A DNA stretch of 64,000 nt, taken from NCBI RefSeq assembly GCF_042662685.1, contig NZ_JBHSYO010000002.1, positions 310,001 through 374,000 of the forward strand, read 5' to 3'. Of the stretch, positions 45,528 through 54,422 are shown piece after piece (the stretch's first letter is position 1; each line of letters opens with the position of its first letter). The notes under the pieces are model-generated. The model saw only the letters and a list, made by a program, of their open reading frames with translations, ran no database searches and was not told the origin of the DNA. Made by a program: the position numbers and the translations under genes. Origin of the DNA: Pseudobowmanella zhangzhouensis (GTDB lineage: Bacteria > Pseudomonadota > Gammaproteobacteria > Enterobacterales > Alteromonadaceae).

Positions 45528-46217
45528 ATGATAGAGCTGGTCACTGACAGCGATGACTTTATCGTTATTAACAAACCCTGTGGTACCGGTGTGCATGCGG
45601 AAAACGGCGAACCGGGGATCGTCACGTTGGCTGAACAACAATTCGGTCACCAGAAGCTGTATTTAGTCCACCGTCTGGATAAGGTCACATCCGGTTTACT
45701 GATTCTGGCCAAACATGCTGCCGCAGCGGCAACACTCAGCCAGTTATTCGCCAAGCGTCAAATAGAGAAAACCTATCTGGCGATTACCGACCACAAACCA
45801 GCAAAAAAGCAGGGCCAGATCCGCGGCGATATGCAGAAAAGTCGTAATGGCACATTCAAACTTGCCCGTAGCCTGGATAACCCCGCTATTACGCAGTTTT
45901 TCAGCCAGAGCCTGACACCGGGACTGCGCCTGTGTATCCTGCGTCCGCATACAGGGAAAACCCACCAGCTAAGGGTGGCTATGAAAAGCCTCGGCGCGCC
46001 CATACTCGGCGATAAAAGCTACGCCGGCAGCGATGCCGAACGGGTGTTTCTGCATGCATATCAACTGCGTTTTGAATACCACCATTGCCTTTACCAACTC
46101 AGAGCCCTGCCTAGCGATAACATGGCAGCATTACTGCGAGCAGGCGCTATCGACGAGCATTTTGATCCCAATTCGCAGCCATGGCCGAGCATATCCAAGG
46201 GTGCTAAGCATGCCTGA
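45528..46217 (+). CDS. RluA-family pseudouridine synthase
   Basis: The 229-residue protein has the family motif HRLDKVTSGLLIL with the catalytic Asp (near residue 49), INKPCGTGVH at the N-terminus, and the RPHTGKTHQLRVAM segment. No S4 domain is present. It is of the small RluA-related type (TIGR01621-like from memory), whose RNA substrate I cannot assign. Its end overlaps the VanZ-like gene by 8 bases. Confidence 0.9.
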   Translation: MIELVTDSDDFIVINKPCGTGVHAENGEPGIVTLAEQQFGHQKLYLVHRLDKVTSGLLILAKHAAAAATLSQLFAKRQIEKTYLAITDHKPAKKQGQIRGDMQKSRNGTFKLARSLDNPAITQFFSQSLTPGLRLCILRPHTGKTHQLRVAMKSLGAPILGDKSYAGSDAERVFLHAYQLRFEYHHCLYQLRALPSDNMAALLRAGAIDEHFDPNSQPWPSISKGAKHA

Positions 46218-46587
46218 ACACCGCTCACCGGCCGGCTTAATCCGTCATCCGCTGGCGCTGCTGATATTAGTGCTGTTGCTGTTCGCCGCCTTGTATAGTC
46301 TGCTGGCACCGGCTGAGGCTGTGCCGTTTAAATTCAGCGCCGACTGGATGAATCACAGTCTGTTATTTTGTGGATTAACCCTGCTGGTCAAACTGGCATT
46401 TAGCATCGCCATGCGCTGGCAATGGGTGATAATGCTGGTATTAGCCGCTGTGCTGGAGTGGATCCAGCAATGGGCACCGGGTCGCTCCGCAAGCTGGCAA
46501 GATTTTGGGTTTAACCTGTTGGGGATAGGCATAGGCATGGCCATTGTGGCCCTGACATTTTTATCCAAACTGGAGCATCGGGACTAA
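46210..46587 (+). CDS. VanZ-like membrane protein
   Basis: I chose ATG 46210 (125 residues), since the frame further upstream lies within the RluA-type gene. It has four hydrophobic helices and the VanZ-type pattern DWMNHSLLFCGLTLL and EWIQQWAPGRSASWQDFGFN (a conserved xQ...P-R-ss-xxD-xxxN motif). Function in Gram-negative bacteria is unknown. It overlaps both neighbours (8 bases, then one base), so it is translated with them. Confidence 0.8.
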   Translation: MPEHRSPAGLIRHPLALLILVLLLFAALYSLLAPAEAVPFKFSADWMNHSLLFCGLTLLVKLAFSIAMRWQWVIMLVLAAVLEWIQQWAPGRSASWQDFGFNLLGIGIGMAIVALTFLSKLEHRD

Positions 46588-47474
46588 TGCACATTGGGAT
46601 TATGAGTCAGGGCGCCATCGCCAGTATCCTCGCCTGGCGCCTGCAAAAACTGGATTTGCCTTATTGTGTGCTGAGTAAGCGGCCGCTGCATCCTGTGCAG
46701 ATAGAGACTCTGGAAGGTGAAGCCGACATGGTTTTACCCCCTGGTTGTAACGGCAAGATACCGGATGTGCTGCTGGTACCGCTGAAAGCCTGGCAGGTGA
46801 TGACAGCACTGGAGCCGTTGGCCGCTAAATTACGTCAAACCAATACTGTCATTGCCCTGATGCACAATGGCATGGGCGTGGCGGAACAGGTTCATGCCCT
46901 GTTGCCAGACAACCCGCTGCTGGCAATTACTACCCGCTGTGGTGCGCTGCGGATCGAATCGCAGCGAATCAGGCTGACTGGCACTGGTCTGACACAGGCC
47001 GGAGCAGTTGCCAATATCAGTGAGCCACACATGGCCCAACTCAGTGAATTGTTTAGCCGCCTGTTGCCGCCATTTGAATGGCAGCAGGATATTAATCAGG
47101 TGTTATGGGACAAACTGGCCATCAACGCGGTTATCAATCCGCTCAGTGCCCTGTACCAATGTAAAAATGGTGAGCTGCTGCAGCCACGCTTCGACTTGCT
47201 GCATGAACAATTAGCCGCAGAGATTGCCGCAGTGATGGATACCGCGGGCGTTAGCCGCTCTGCTGCGCAATTACTTGCCAGCATTCGCGCAGTCGAACAG
47301 GCTACCGCACAGAACTATTCATCTATGAATCGGGATGTTACGGCCGGCAAACCGACCGAAATTGATTTTATTAATGGCTTCATCAAGCAAAAAGGGGCCG
47401 CAACCGGAATTGCGACCCCTTTAAATAACGAGCTGGTCGAGCTTATTCAGGATGGTAAACCGCCACGTTGGTGA
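46587..47474 (+). CDS. panE: 2-dehydropantoate 2-reductase family protein (PanE/ApbA)
   Basis: PanE reduces ketopantoate to pantoate for coenzyme A synthesis. The 295-residue protein has an N-terminal NADP-binding part (IGIMSQGAIASILAWRL, where the usual GxGxxG is altered to GIMSQG), the catalytic Lys region VLWDKLAINAVINPLSAL, and SSMNRDVTAGKPTEIDFINGF, the family C-terminal motif. The C-terminal motif and Lys support a functional reductase; the changed first loop leaves some doubt. Its last 32 bases overlap thiI on the other strand and contain the thiI terminator. Confidence 0.88.
   Translation: MHIGIMSQGAIASILAWRLQKLDLPYCVLSKRPLHPVQIETLEGEADMVLPPGCNGKIPDVLLVPLKAWQVMTALEPLAAKLRQTNTVIALMHNGMGVAEQVHALLPDNPLLAITTRCGALRIESQRIRLTGTGLTQAGAVANISEPHMAQLSELFSRLLPPFEWQQDINQVLWDKLAINAVINPLSALYQCKNGELLQPRFDLLHEQLAAEIAAVMDTAGVSRSAAQLLASIRAVEQATAQNYSSMNRDVTAGKPTEIDFINGFIKQKGAATGIATPLNNELVELIQDGKPPRW
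47389..47422 (-). terminator. thiI terminator embedded in the panE coding region
   Basis: AAAGGGG-C-CGCAA and TTGCG-A-CCCCTTT pair with a 6-base loop. On the minus strand the internal mismatch becomes a G-U pair and five T residues follow, so it is tuned for leftward transcripts ending about 20 bases after the thiI stop. Confidence 0.8.
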
Positions 47475-48894
47475 AACCTTTCTCCTGCAGATAAAGGGCC
47501 TGTAGCTTGCTCATCACGCCACGTTCACAATACAACAGATACTGACGCTCTTTAGGTAAGTCACCAAATTTGCTGCCCAACTGATAAAACGGCATTAACT
47601 GGATCTCAGCGTCTACCTGCAAGGGTTTACGTTCCTGCTCAACCGGTGGGCGAATATCCAGAATCACCGCATTATCCACGTCGCTTACCCGCTCGACTTC
47701 ACGCAGATCGGCTTCGGTTTCTTTCAACAGGTCGCGAATATCTTCCACATTGGATGCTCTGACCACCTGCTCAATGATCGACAGATCCAGTTTCGCTTCC
47801 TGCGCTTCCACATCCGCCAAACGGGCGGCAACAGTCGGTTTATTGGAAATGACGCCACAATACTCAGGAATGGTACGGGCAAAATCTTCCGTACCAATTT
47901 CACGGGCGGTATCGATAATCTCCTGTTTATCAGAGCAAATTAGCGGGCGCAGCACCAGTTTATTGGTGACCTGATCGATAACATTAAGATTCGCCAGGGT
48001 TTGACTGGATACCTGACCAAGGCTTTCACCGGTCACCAACGCATCCACTTGCAGGTTATCCGCCACAATGGCCGCCGCACGCAGCATCATGCGCTTAAGC
48101 ATCACGCCCATCAGGCCGTTATCCACCTGCTCCAGAATCATTTGCACTACAGGGGCAAAGTCAACCGCGATAAATTTGACCCGGTGTGATGCTCCGAACT
48201 GCTTCCACAGATAGTGGCTCACCTCTCGTACGCCGATTTCGTGCTCAGTACCACCTAAGTTAAAAAACACGAAATGGGTACGCGCCCCACGACGGATCAT
48301 CTGATAGCTGGCAACGCCGGAGTCAAAGCCACCGGACATCAGCGACAACACTTCGCCCTGGGTTGGGATTGGGAAGCCTCCGAGACCGGCGGTGCGCTTA
48401 TCGACCATTATCAACTGGTCGTTTTCCACTTCGAGATTGATTACCACGTCAGGCTTTTTCAGGCTCACGCCACCGGTATCACAGTGCTGATTCAGCCCAC
48501 CACCAACATAAGCGGCAATTTGAGTGGAGGTGTATTCATGCTTACCACGGCGTTTTACGCGCACGGCAAAGGTTTTTCCCGCCAGTTTGTCCTGCCAGTG
48601 CGGTTTAACCTGCTCATAGATATCGTGCAAATCGGTATAGGTCGACTGACGCACCTGCATAAAATATTCGATGCCGGGAATCCGGCTTAACTGCATCGCG
48701 GCCAGTTCCACTGACTCAGGATCGTCCGTTTTCACATTGACCAATAATTTATCCCACAGGTTGGTCACGCCCACATCAAACGGATATGGCCGAAATACAT
48801 TGCGGATATTGGATTCTAAAATGCGGGTAAAGCGTTTACGGACTGAATTACTTTTGATGGTGATTTCAGAATGCAAACGAACGATAAACTTCAT
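47443..48894 (-). CDS. thiI: tRNA 4-thiouridine synthase / thiazole sulfur carrier ThiI
   Basis: ThiI makes 4-thiouridine at position 8 of tRNAs and supplies sulfur for thiamine. I chose ATG 48894 (483 residues, MKFIVRLHSEITIKSNSVRKRF). It has a ferredoxin-like and THUMP domain (1-165), the PP-loop SGGFDSGVASYQM near residue 185, and a C-terminal rhodanese domain with the active Cys in YCERGVMSK. The rhodanese domain is required for both roles in enterics. thiL, also in this window, works later in thiamine synthesis. Confidence 0.96.
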   Translation of the reverse strand: MKFIVRLHSEITIKSNSVRKRFTRILESNIRNVFRPYPFDVGVTNLWDKLLVNVKTDDPESVELAAMQLSRIPGIEYFMQVRQSTYTDLHDIYEQVKPHWQDKLAGKTFAVRVKRRGKHEYTSTQIAAYVGGGLNQHCDTGGVSLKKPDVVINLEVENDQLIMVDKRTAGLGGFPIPTQGEVLSLMSGGFDSGVASYQMIRRGARTHFVFFNLGGTEHEIGVREVSHYLWKQFGASHRVKFIAVDFAPVVQMILEQVDNGLMGVMLKRMMLRAAAIVADNLQVDALVTGESLGQVSSQTLANLNVIDQVTNKLVLRPLICSDKQEIIDTAREIGTEDFARTIPEYCGVISNKPTVAARLADVEAQEAKLDLSIIEQVVRASNVEDIRDLLKETEADLREVERVSDVDNAVILDIRPPVEQERKPLQVDAEIQLMPFYQLGSKFGDLPKERQYLLYCERGVMSKLQALYLQEKGFTNVAVYHPE

Positions 48895-48962
48895 AACAAC
48901 CGGGCACATGAACAAAAAGGGCGCGGATTATACACAATAGCACCCTGTTTGGGAAAAAATGC

Positions 48963-49898
48963 CTATTGTGCCGGCGGCAACAAATTAATCGGATTGCCCT
49001 CTTTGGCCTTACCCTGCATCACGGTAATTTCGACCCGGCGATTGCGGCCACGATTTTGCGGATTATCATTCTCAGCCAGCGGTTGTGTACTGCCCCTACC
49101 GACAATCATCATGCGGTTTTCGTCAAATTCCGGTACCCGGCGCAATTCCTCGGCCACCGCTACCGCACGCTGAACCGACAACTCCCAGTTAGAGCGATAT
49201 AACTCATTGGAAATGCGTTGGTTATCAGAGTGACCGGACACCACCACTTCACCGGGAATATCGGATAATGCCGTCGCTATGCGACGAATAATCGGCTTGA
49301 ACTGTGGCTGCAGGAACGCCGAACCGGCAGAAAACGACCCCTGCTCACGGATACGGATGATCAACTGTTGCCCCAGCGACTCCAGCTCCACCGCGCCATC
49401 GAGAATTTCTTTTTGCAGCTGCTCTGCCACTTTCTTCATCTGCTGATTGATTTGCTCATCTTCTGCACTGGCCACTGAGGCCGCCGCTGAGCTTTCCGTG
49501 GCCGTATTTTGCGCCTGACCACCGCGTTGATTGCCATCCTGATTCTGTTTGCCGCCAGAGGTATCCTCTTCACCGGCCTGGAATTCCAGTGTCGGCTGGG
49601 TCAATTCCATAGTGTGTTGCTGAATTTCATCGATTGGCGTTGGATCCGGGCGGCCCGGTTTAAATTCCATCGCAATTACGCTGGTACCTTTGGGAATGTC
49701 TTTGGCTTCAATTTTATTCTGCACGCCAAAGGCGTACTTCATGGAGCCGGCAATCTGCTTGAACTTCAGTACGTCCATCTCGGAAAACGCCAGCAGCAGT
49801 ACGAAGAAGCACATCAAAAGCGACATCAGGTCGGCAAAGGTTCCCATCCAGCCGGGTAGACCCGGCGGTGGACATTTTGGGCAGACTTGGTCAGACAT
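48963..49898 (-). CDS. pomB: Sodium-type flagellar stator protein PomB/MotB
   Basis: PomB with PomA forms the stator that drives flagellar rotation, usually with sodium ions. The 311-residue protein has one membrane helix (about 20-42) whose Asp in TFADLMSLLMCFFVLLLAFSE is the ion-binding residue, a plug and linker, and a C-terminal OmpA-like peptidoglycan-binding domain (EVVVSGHSDNQRISNELYRS). A Gln/Ala-rich linker around 115-160 is long. It starts 6 bases after pomA. Ion type is inferred from similarity to Vibrio PomB and gene context. Confidence 0.93.
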   Translation of the reverse strand: MSDQVCPKCPPPGLPGWMGTFADLMSLLMCFFVLLLAFSEMDVLKFKQIAGSMKYAFGVQNKIEAKDIPKGTSVIAMEFKPGRPDPTPIDEIQQHTMELTQPTLEFQAGEEDTSGGKQNQDGNQRGGQAQNTATESSAAASVASAEDEQINQQMKKVAEQLQKEILDGAVELESLGQQLIIRIREQGSFSAGSAFLQPQFKPIIRRIATALSDIPGEVVVSGHSDNQRISNELYRSNWELSVQRAVAVAEELRRVPEFDENRMMIVGRGSTQPLAENDNPQNRGRNRRVEITVMQGKAKEGNPINLLPPAQ

Positions 49899-49904
49899 AA
49901 TTGA

Positions 49905-50666
49905 TTACTCTGCCGCCGCGGCGTTACGTTTTTTCTCCGCCAGGTAGTTTTTTAAAATGCCTTCGATGACTCGTGGGTTCTGGCCGTCGGCAATACCGAT
50001 AATACCATCAAGGATCAGTGACTGGTTGGTGGACTCTTCTCTGGTTCGCTTGAGCAATTTTTCCGCAAATGGGATACACACGACGTTTGCTAAAAACGCA
50101 CCGTACAAAGTGGTTAACAAGGCTACCGCCATGGCAGGCCCGATAGCTTTCGGGTCATCCATGTTGGCCAGCATCGCCACCAGGCCGATCAGGGTCCCGA
50201 TCATGCCCATGGCCGGGGCAATATCGCCGAGCGATTTAAAAAATGCCGCGCCGCTTTCGTGACGCTCGGCACTTAACGCAATGTCTTTGCTCAGGGTGCT
50301 TCGCACCACTTCCACATCGTGGCCATCGACCAGCATATCCACACCTTTTTGCATAAAGGGCGAACTGATCTCGGCTTCTTCTAGCGCGAGAAAACCGCCT
50401 TTACGCGCCGCGTCTGCCATTTCTACGATTTTGGCAATCAGCTCCTCTGGTACATCGGATTTAAACATAAACGCTTTACCGACCACTTTACCAATGCCAA
50501 GGAACTGCGGCAGTGTGTAGTGGGCCATGACCACAAACAGCGAACCACAAAATACAATCAATACCGACGGGATATCGATAAACATCGCAAGGCTGCCACT
50601 CATCAGCATCGCCATCACGATAAAACCAATTGAGCCTATCAATCCAATCAGAGTTGCTAAATCCAC
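49905..50666 (-). CDS. pomA: Sodium-type flagellar stator protein PomA/MotA
   Basis: PomA is the four-helix stator subunit. The start is GTG 50666 with GGAG 8 bases upstream; the protein (253 residues) begins MDLATLIGLIGSIGFIVMAM, as in Vibrio PomA. ESGAAFFKSLGDIAPAMGMIGTLIGLVAML covers helix 3 with its conserved Pro and Gly residues, and the cytoplasmic loop between helices 2 and 3 holds charged residues for rotor contact. It is divergent from xseB, the Vibrio-like order pomAB / xseB-ispA-dxs. Confidence 0.94.
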   Translation of the reverse strand: MDLATLIGLIGSIGFIVMAMLMSGSLAMFIDIPSVLIVFCGSLFVVMAHYTLPQFLGIGKVVGKAFMFKSDVPEELIAKIVEMADAARKGGFLALEEAEISSPFMQKGVDMLVDGHDVEVVRSTLSKDIALSAERHESGAAFFKSLGDIAPAMGMIGTLIGLVAMLANMDDPKAIGPAMAVALLTTLYGAFLANVVCIPFAEKLLKRTREESTNQSLILDGIIGIADGQNPRVIEGILKNYLAEKKRNAAAAE

Positions 50667-50879
50667 CTGTCTCTCTCCACCGGGGTAACACGTTGGTTAT
50701 TATTATTACTGAGCTTAGCTAAAATCCTAAATTGATTTATGCAAAGCTACAATTGAAACTAAACAATTCAACATGTTATCGACATTTTCAGGCCTTTCTG
50801 AACCTCTTATTCACGGTAAAATACATTGACCCTGCACACCCCCTCAGGTATGGTTCGCGGGTTTAACGCGAGGCCTGTT

Positions 50880-51128
50880 ATGAGTGAAAAAGTAGCATTG
50901 GAAAACCTGTCTTTTGAGCAAGCGCTGTTAGAGCTTGAGCAAATTGTCGGGCACATGGAACAAGGCGATATTCCGCTTGAACAAGCGTTGGCGAATTTCG
51001 AACGCGGCGTTTCGTTGGCGCGACACAGCCAACAGAAGCTCAGCCAGGCTGAGCAAAAAGTAAAGATTCTATTATCCCAGCAACAAGTCGCCCCGCTGTC
51101 TGATTTTACCCCTGATAGCGAGGACTAA
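50880..51128 (+). CDS. xseB: Exodeoxyribonuclease VII small subunit
   Basis: XseB is the small helical subunit of exonuclease VII, a single-strand DNA nuclease; XseA is not in the window. I chose ATG 50880 with GAGG upstream (82 residues; LSFEQALLELEQIVGHMEQGDIPLEQAL is the family core). The frame open to 50826 adds a non-conserved tail. ispA starts 1 base after its stop. Confidence 0.94.
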   Translation: MSEKVALENLSFEQALLELEQIVGHMEQGDIPLEQALANFERGVSLARHSQQKLSQAEQKVKILLSQQQVAPLSDFTPDSED

Positions 51129-51129
51129 T

Positions 51130-52017
51130 ATGTCTATCTCTGCGCTGATGTCTGCCAATCAGACTTTGATTGCAGCGGGCTTAGCTGATGCTATCGCCGT
51201 TCTTCCATCTCAGCCTGCACGCCTGCGCGATGCCATGCATTACAGTTTAACCCAGGGTGGCAAACGCATTCGCCCTCAATTGGTTTATCTGACGGGCAAC
51301 ATGCTGGGTGCTTGCCAGCAGGATCTGACGCCGTTGGCCGTGGCAGTAGAATGTATTCACGCCTATTCACTGGTGCATGATGATCTGCCGGCAATGGACG
51401 ATGACGATTTGCGCCGTGGTAAACCGACCTGCCATATTGCATTTGACGAAGCCACCGCCATTTTGGCCGGTGACGCGCTGCAAACCCTGGCTTTCGATAC
51501 CCTGCTCAACGCCACATTGAGTCCAGCCAGTGACCCGCAACGTATCGATGTAATCCGCCATTTAAGTGCGGCGGCAGGTTTTGCCGGCATGTGCGGCGGT
51601 CAGGCTATGGATCTGGATGCGACGGATAAACACATCAGTCTCGACGCGCTGGCCACCCTGCACCGCAAAAAAACCGGCGCATTAATCCGCGCAGCAGTAC
51701 TGATGCCCGCAGTGTTAACCAAACAACCAGAACCTGTGTTGGACGCGTTGCATCAGTTTGCCGATTCACTGGGGCTGGCGTTTCAGGTGCAGGATGACAT
51801 TCTGGATATCACCAGTGACACTGAGACCTTAGGCAAGCCGCAGGGCTCTGACCTGGAAAACCACAAAAGTACCTATCCGGCACTATTGGGTTTAGCGGGT
51901 GCCGAGGCTCATGCCCAACAGTTATTTGATCAGGCACTACACGCGTTGGACGCTTTACCCTACAATACCCAGCAATTAAAAGAATTTGCGGGACTTCTGA
52001 TTAACCGCAATAACTAA
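51130..52017 (+). CDS. ispA: Farnesyl diphosphate synthase IspA
   Basis: IspA condenses dimethylallyl and isopentenyl diphosphates to farnesyl diphosphate. The 295-residue protein shows the first Asp-rich motif in HDDLPAMDDDDLRRGKPT and the second in QVQDDILDITSDTETLGK. It lies in the conserved xseB-ispA-dxs operon, joining isoprenoid precursor supply by Dxs to chain extension. Confidence 0.96.
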   Translation: MSISALMSANQTLIAAGLADAIAVLPSQPARLRDAMHYSLTQGGKRIRPQLVYLTGNMLGACQQDLTPLAVAVECIHAYSLVHDDLPAMDDDDLRRGKPTCHIAFDEATAILAGDALQTLAFDTLLNATLSPASDPQRIDVIRHLSAAAGFAGMCGGQAMDLDATDKHISLDALATLHRKKTGALIRAAVLMPAVLTKQPEPVLDALHQFADSLGLAFQVQDDILDITSDTETLGKPQGSDLENHKSTYPALLGLAGAEAHAQQLFDQALHALDALPYNTQQLKEFAGLLINRNN

Positions 52018-52033
52018 ATTACACAGCAGATTC

Positions 52034-53896
52034 ATGAGCTTAGATTTACAACACTACCCTATCCTGGCCGGCGCTAATACACCGGACGAATTACGTAAGC
52101 TGCCACGGGAAAAATTACGTCAACTGGCCGATGAGTTGCGCCAGTATCTGCTGACCAGCGTAAGTATCAGTAGCGGCCATTTTGCCTCTGGCCTCGGTAC
52201 AGTCGAACTGACTGTGGCCCTGCATTACGTGTATAACACGCCATTTGACCGCGTGATTTGGGACGTAGGCCACCAGGCTTATCCACATAAAATCATGACA
52301 GGTCGTCGCGAGCGCATGACCAGTATTCGCCAAAAAGGCGGTTTACATCCGTTTCCCTGGCCACCCGAGTCAGAATACGACACCTTTGCGGTAGGCCATT
52401 CATCTACTTCGATTAGTGCCGCATTGGGCATGGCGATTGCTGCCGAAAAAGAACAGCAGGGTCGCAAAGTGGTTGCTGTGATTGGTGACGGTGCGTTAAC
52501 CGCCGGTATGGCCTTTGAGGCAATGAATCATGCCGGCGACATCAACAAAGATATGTTGGTGGTGTTAAACGACAATGAGATGTCTATTTCTGAAAACGTT
52601 GGCGCACTGAACAGCCATTTGGCGCGTTTATTAACCGGCAACGTGTTTAACTCGATTCGCGAAGGCGGTAAGAAGATCCTCAACACCGTGCCCCCGATCA
52701 AAGAATTTGCCAGCCGTGCCGAAGAGCACATCAAAGGCATGGTAGTACCGGGAACCATTTTCGAAGAGCTGGGCTTTAACTATATTGGCCCTATCGATGG
52801 GCACGATGTGCTGGGCGTAGTGGATACCCTGCGCAATATGCGCGGCATGAAAGGTCCGCAGATCCTGCACGTAGTGACTAAAAAAGGCAAAGGCTTCGAA
52901 CTGGCCGAAAAAGACCCGATTAAATATCACGCCGTACCTAAATTCGACCCTACGCAGGATGGTTTACCCGTCAGCAAGGCCAGCAAGCCGTCATTCTCGA
53001 ATATCTTCGGTGATTGGCTTTGCGACATGGCTGCGCAGGATCCGAAATTAATGGCTATTACGCCGGCGATGCGCGAAGGCTCCGGCATGGTGCGCTTCTC
53101 ACGGGAATTCCCTAAACAGTATTTCGATGTGGCGATTGCCGAGCAGCATGCGGTCACCCTGGCAGCCGGCATGGCAATAGATGGGTTAAAACCGGTCGTC
53201 GCCATCTATTCCTCTTTCCTGCAACGCGCCTACGATCAGTTAATCCATGACGTAGCGCTGCAAAACTTGCCGGTGTTGTTCGCCATCGACCGCGCTGGCA
53301 TTGTCGGTGCAGACGGCCCAACTCACCAGGGTGCGTTCGATATCAGCTTTATGCGCTGTATTCCGAACATGGTTATCATGACCCCGTCAGATGAAGATGA
53401 ATGCCGTCAGATGCTGTACACAGGTCATCAATACCCTGGCCCTGCAGCCGTGCGCTATCCGCGCGGTAGCGGCACAGGTATTACCCCAAATGCGCAAATG
53501 ACCGAACTGGAAATCGGTAAAGGTCGGGTGCTGCGTGAGGGCAAACGGGTCGCGATTCTCAATTTCGGTAACCTGGTGGGTGAAGCTCGGCAGGCGGCAG
53601 AGCAATTGGACGCTACCCTTGCCGATATGCGTTTCGTAAAACCGTTAGATACCGCCCTGATCGAGCAACTTGCCGCCAACCATGAGTTATTGGTGACAGT
53701 AGAAGATCATGCGATCGCCGGTGGCGCAGGCAGCGCAGTGGGTGAATACCTGCAGGACATGGGGCTGACTGTCAAACTGCTGAAAGTCGGCTTGCCAGAT
53801 GCGTTTATTATGCAGGGCACTCAACAGGAAATGTATGCAGAGCACCAAATGGACGCCGCTGGTATTATCGCGCAGGTGAATAAAAGACTGAGCTAA
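52034..53896 (+). CDS. dxs: 1-deoxy-D-xylulose-5-phosphate synthase Dxs
   Basis: Dxs joins pyruvate and glyceraldehyde 3-phosphate using thiamine diphosphate, feeding isoprenoid, thiamine and pyridoxal phosphate pathways. The 620-residue transketolase-like protein has the thiamine diphosphate motif IGDGALTAGMAFEAMNHAG (near 153), the transketolase centre FLQRAYDQLIHDVALQ and DRAGIVGADGPTHQG. It starts 16 bases after ispA. The ribosome site is weak. Confidence 0.97.
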   Translation: MSLDLQHYPILAGANTPDELRKLPREKLRQLADELRQYLLTSVSISSGHFASGLGTVELTVALHYVYNTPFDRVIWDVGHQAYPHKIMTGRRERMTSIRQKGGLHPFPWPPESEYDTFAVGHSSTSISAALGMAIAAEKEQQGRKVVAVIGDGALTAGMAFEAMNHAGDINKDMLVVLNDNEMSISENVGALNSHLARLLTGNVFNSIREGGKKILNTVPPIKEFASRAEEHIKGMVVPGTIFEELGFNYIGPIDGHDVLGVVDTLRNMRGMKGPQILHVVTKKGKGFELAEKDPIKYHAVPKFDPTQDGLPVSKASKPSFSNIFGDWLCDMAAQDPKLMAITPAMREGSGMVRFSREFPKQYFDVAIAEQHAVTLAAGMAIDGLKPVVAIYSSFLQRAYDQLIHDVALQNLPVLFAIDRAGIVGADGPTHQGAFDISFMRCIPNMVIMTPSDEDECRQMLYTGHQYPGPAAVRYPRGSGTGITPNAQMTELEIGKGRVLREGKRVAILNFGNLVGEARQAAEQLDATLADMRFVKPLDTALIEQLAANHELLVTVEDHAIAGGAGSAVGEYLQDMGLTVKLLKVGLPDAFIMQGTQQEMYAEHQMDAAGIIAQVNKRLS

Positions 53897-53924
53897 CGCC
53901 CCGTGGCGGTAACCATCAGGAATC

Positions 53925-53952
53925 AAAAAGGCCTGCTTACAGCAGGCCTTTT
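53925..53952. terminator. Bidirectional terminator shared by dxs and pgpA
   Basis: AAAAGGCCTGCT and AGCAGGCCTTTT pair across a 3-base loop. It lies 30 bases after the dxs stop and covers the last codons and stop of pgpA on the other strand. Confidence 0.88.
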
Positions 53953-54422
53953 ACGTAGATAAAATAAAGACTTATCGCCGCCAGCACGCCAGCCAGAATA
54001 TCGTCCAGCATAATGCCCAATCCACCGTGCACATGCCTGTCCAGATAGCTGATGGGCCAGGGTTTGAGGATATCAAACAGACGAAACAGCACAAAACCGG
54101 CCAACAAGGTTTGCCAGCTAAGCGGCACCAACAGCATGGTCAGCATAAAACCCGCCACTTCATCCCATACAATAGCTGAATGATCATGCACGCCCATATC
54201 GCTAGCGGTTTGTCCGCAAATTTTGATCCCTATGACGCAGGCAACTGCGGTCAGCAACACGAATGCTGCATAGGGTAACAATCCACATAGAATCACCACT
54301 GGCACAGCGGCCAGCGTACCGAACGTGCCGGGCATAAATGGCGCAAGGCCTGAGCCGAATCCTAACGCCAGAAAATGCCAGGGATTTCGCATAGAAAGCT
54401 TTTGGCGTAACGCCGGGATCAT
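53937..54422 (-). CDS. pgpA: Phosphatidylglycerophosphatase A
   Basis: PgpA dephosphorylates phosphatidylglycerophosphate in the inner membrane. The 161-residue protein has about four hydrophobic segments and the family motifs GFGSGLAPFMPGTFGTLAAV, IVWDEVAGFM and FRLFDILKPWPISYLDR. It overlaps thiL by 4 bases, the last gene of the leftward rib-nusB-thiL-pgpA operon. Confidence 0.94.
   Translation of the reverse strand: MIPALRQKLSMRNPWHFLALGFGSGLAPFMPGTFGTLAAVPVVILCGLLPYAAFVLLTAVACVIGIKICGQTASDMGVHDHSAIVWDEVAGFMLTMLLVPLSWQTLLAGFVLFRLFDILKPWPISYLDRHVHGGLGIMLDDILAGVLAAISLYFIYVKGLL

Noticed and set aside
50667..50879. GTCGATAA upstream of pomA as a sigma-28 flagellar promoter
   Set aside because: The -10-like element is present on the minus strand, but no TAAA-type -35 element lies at the required spacing.
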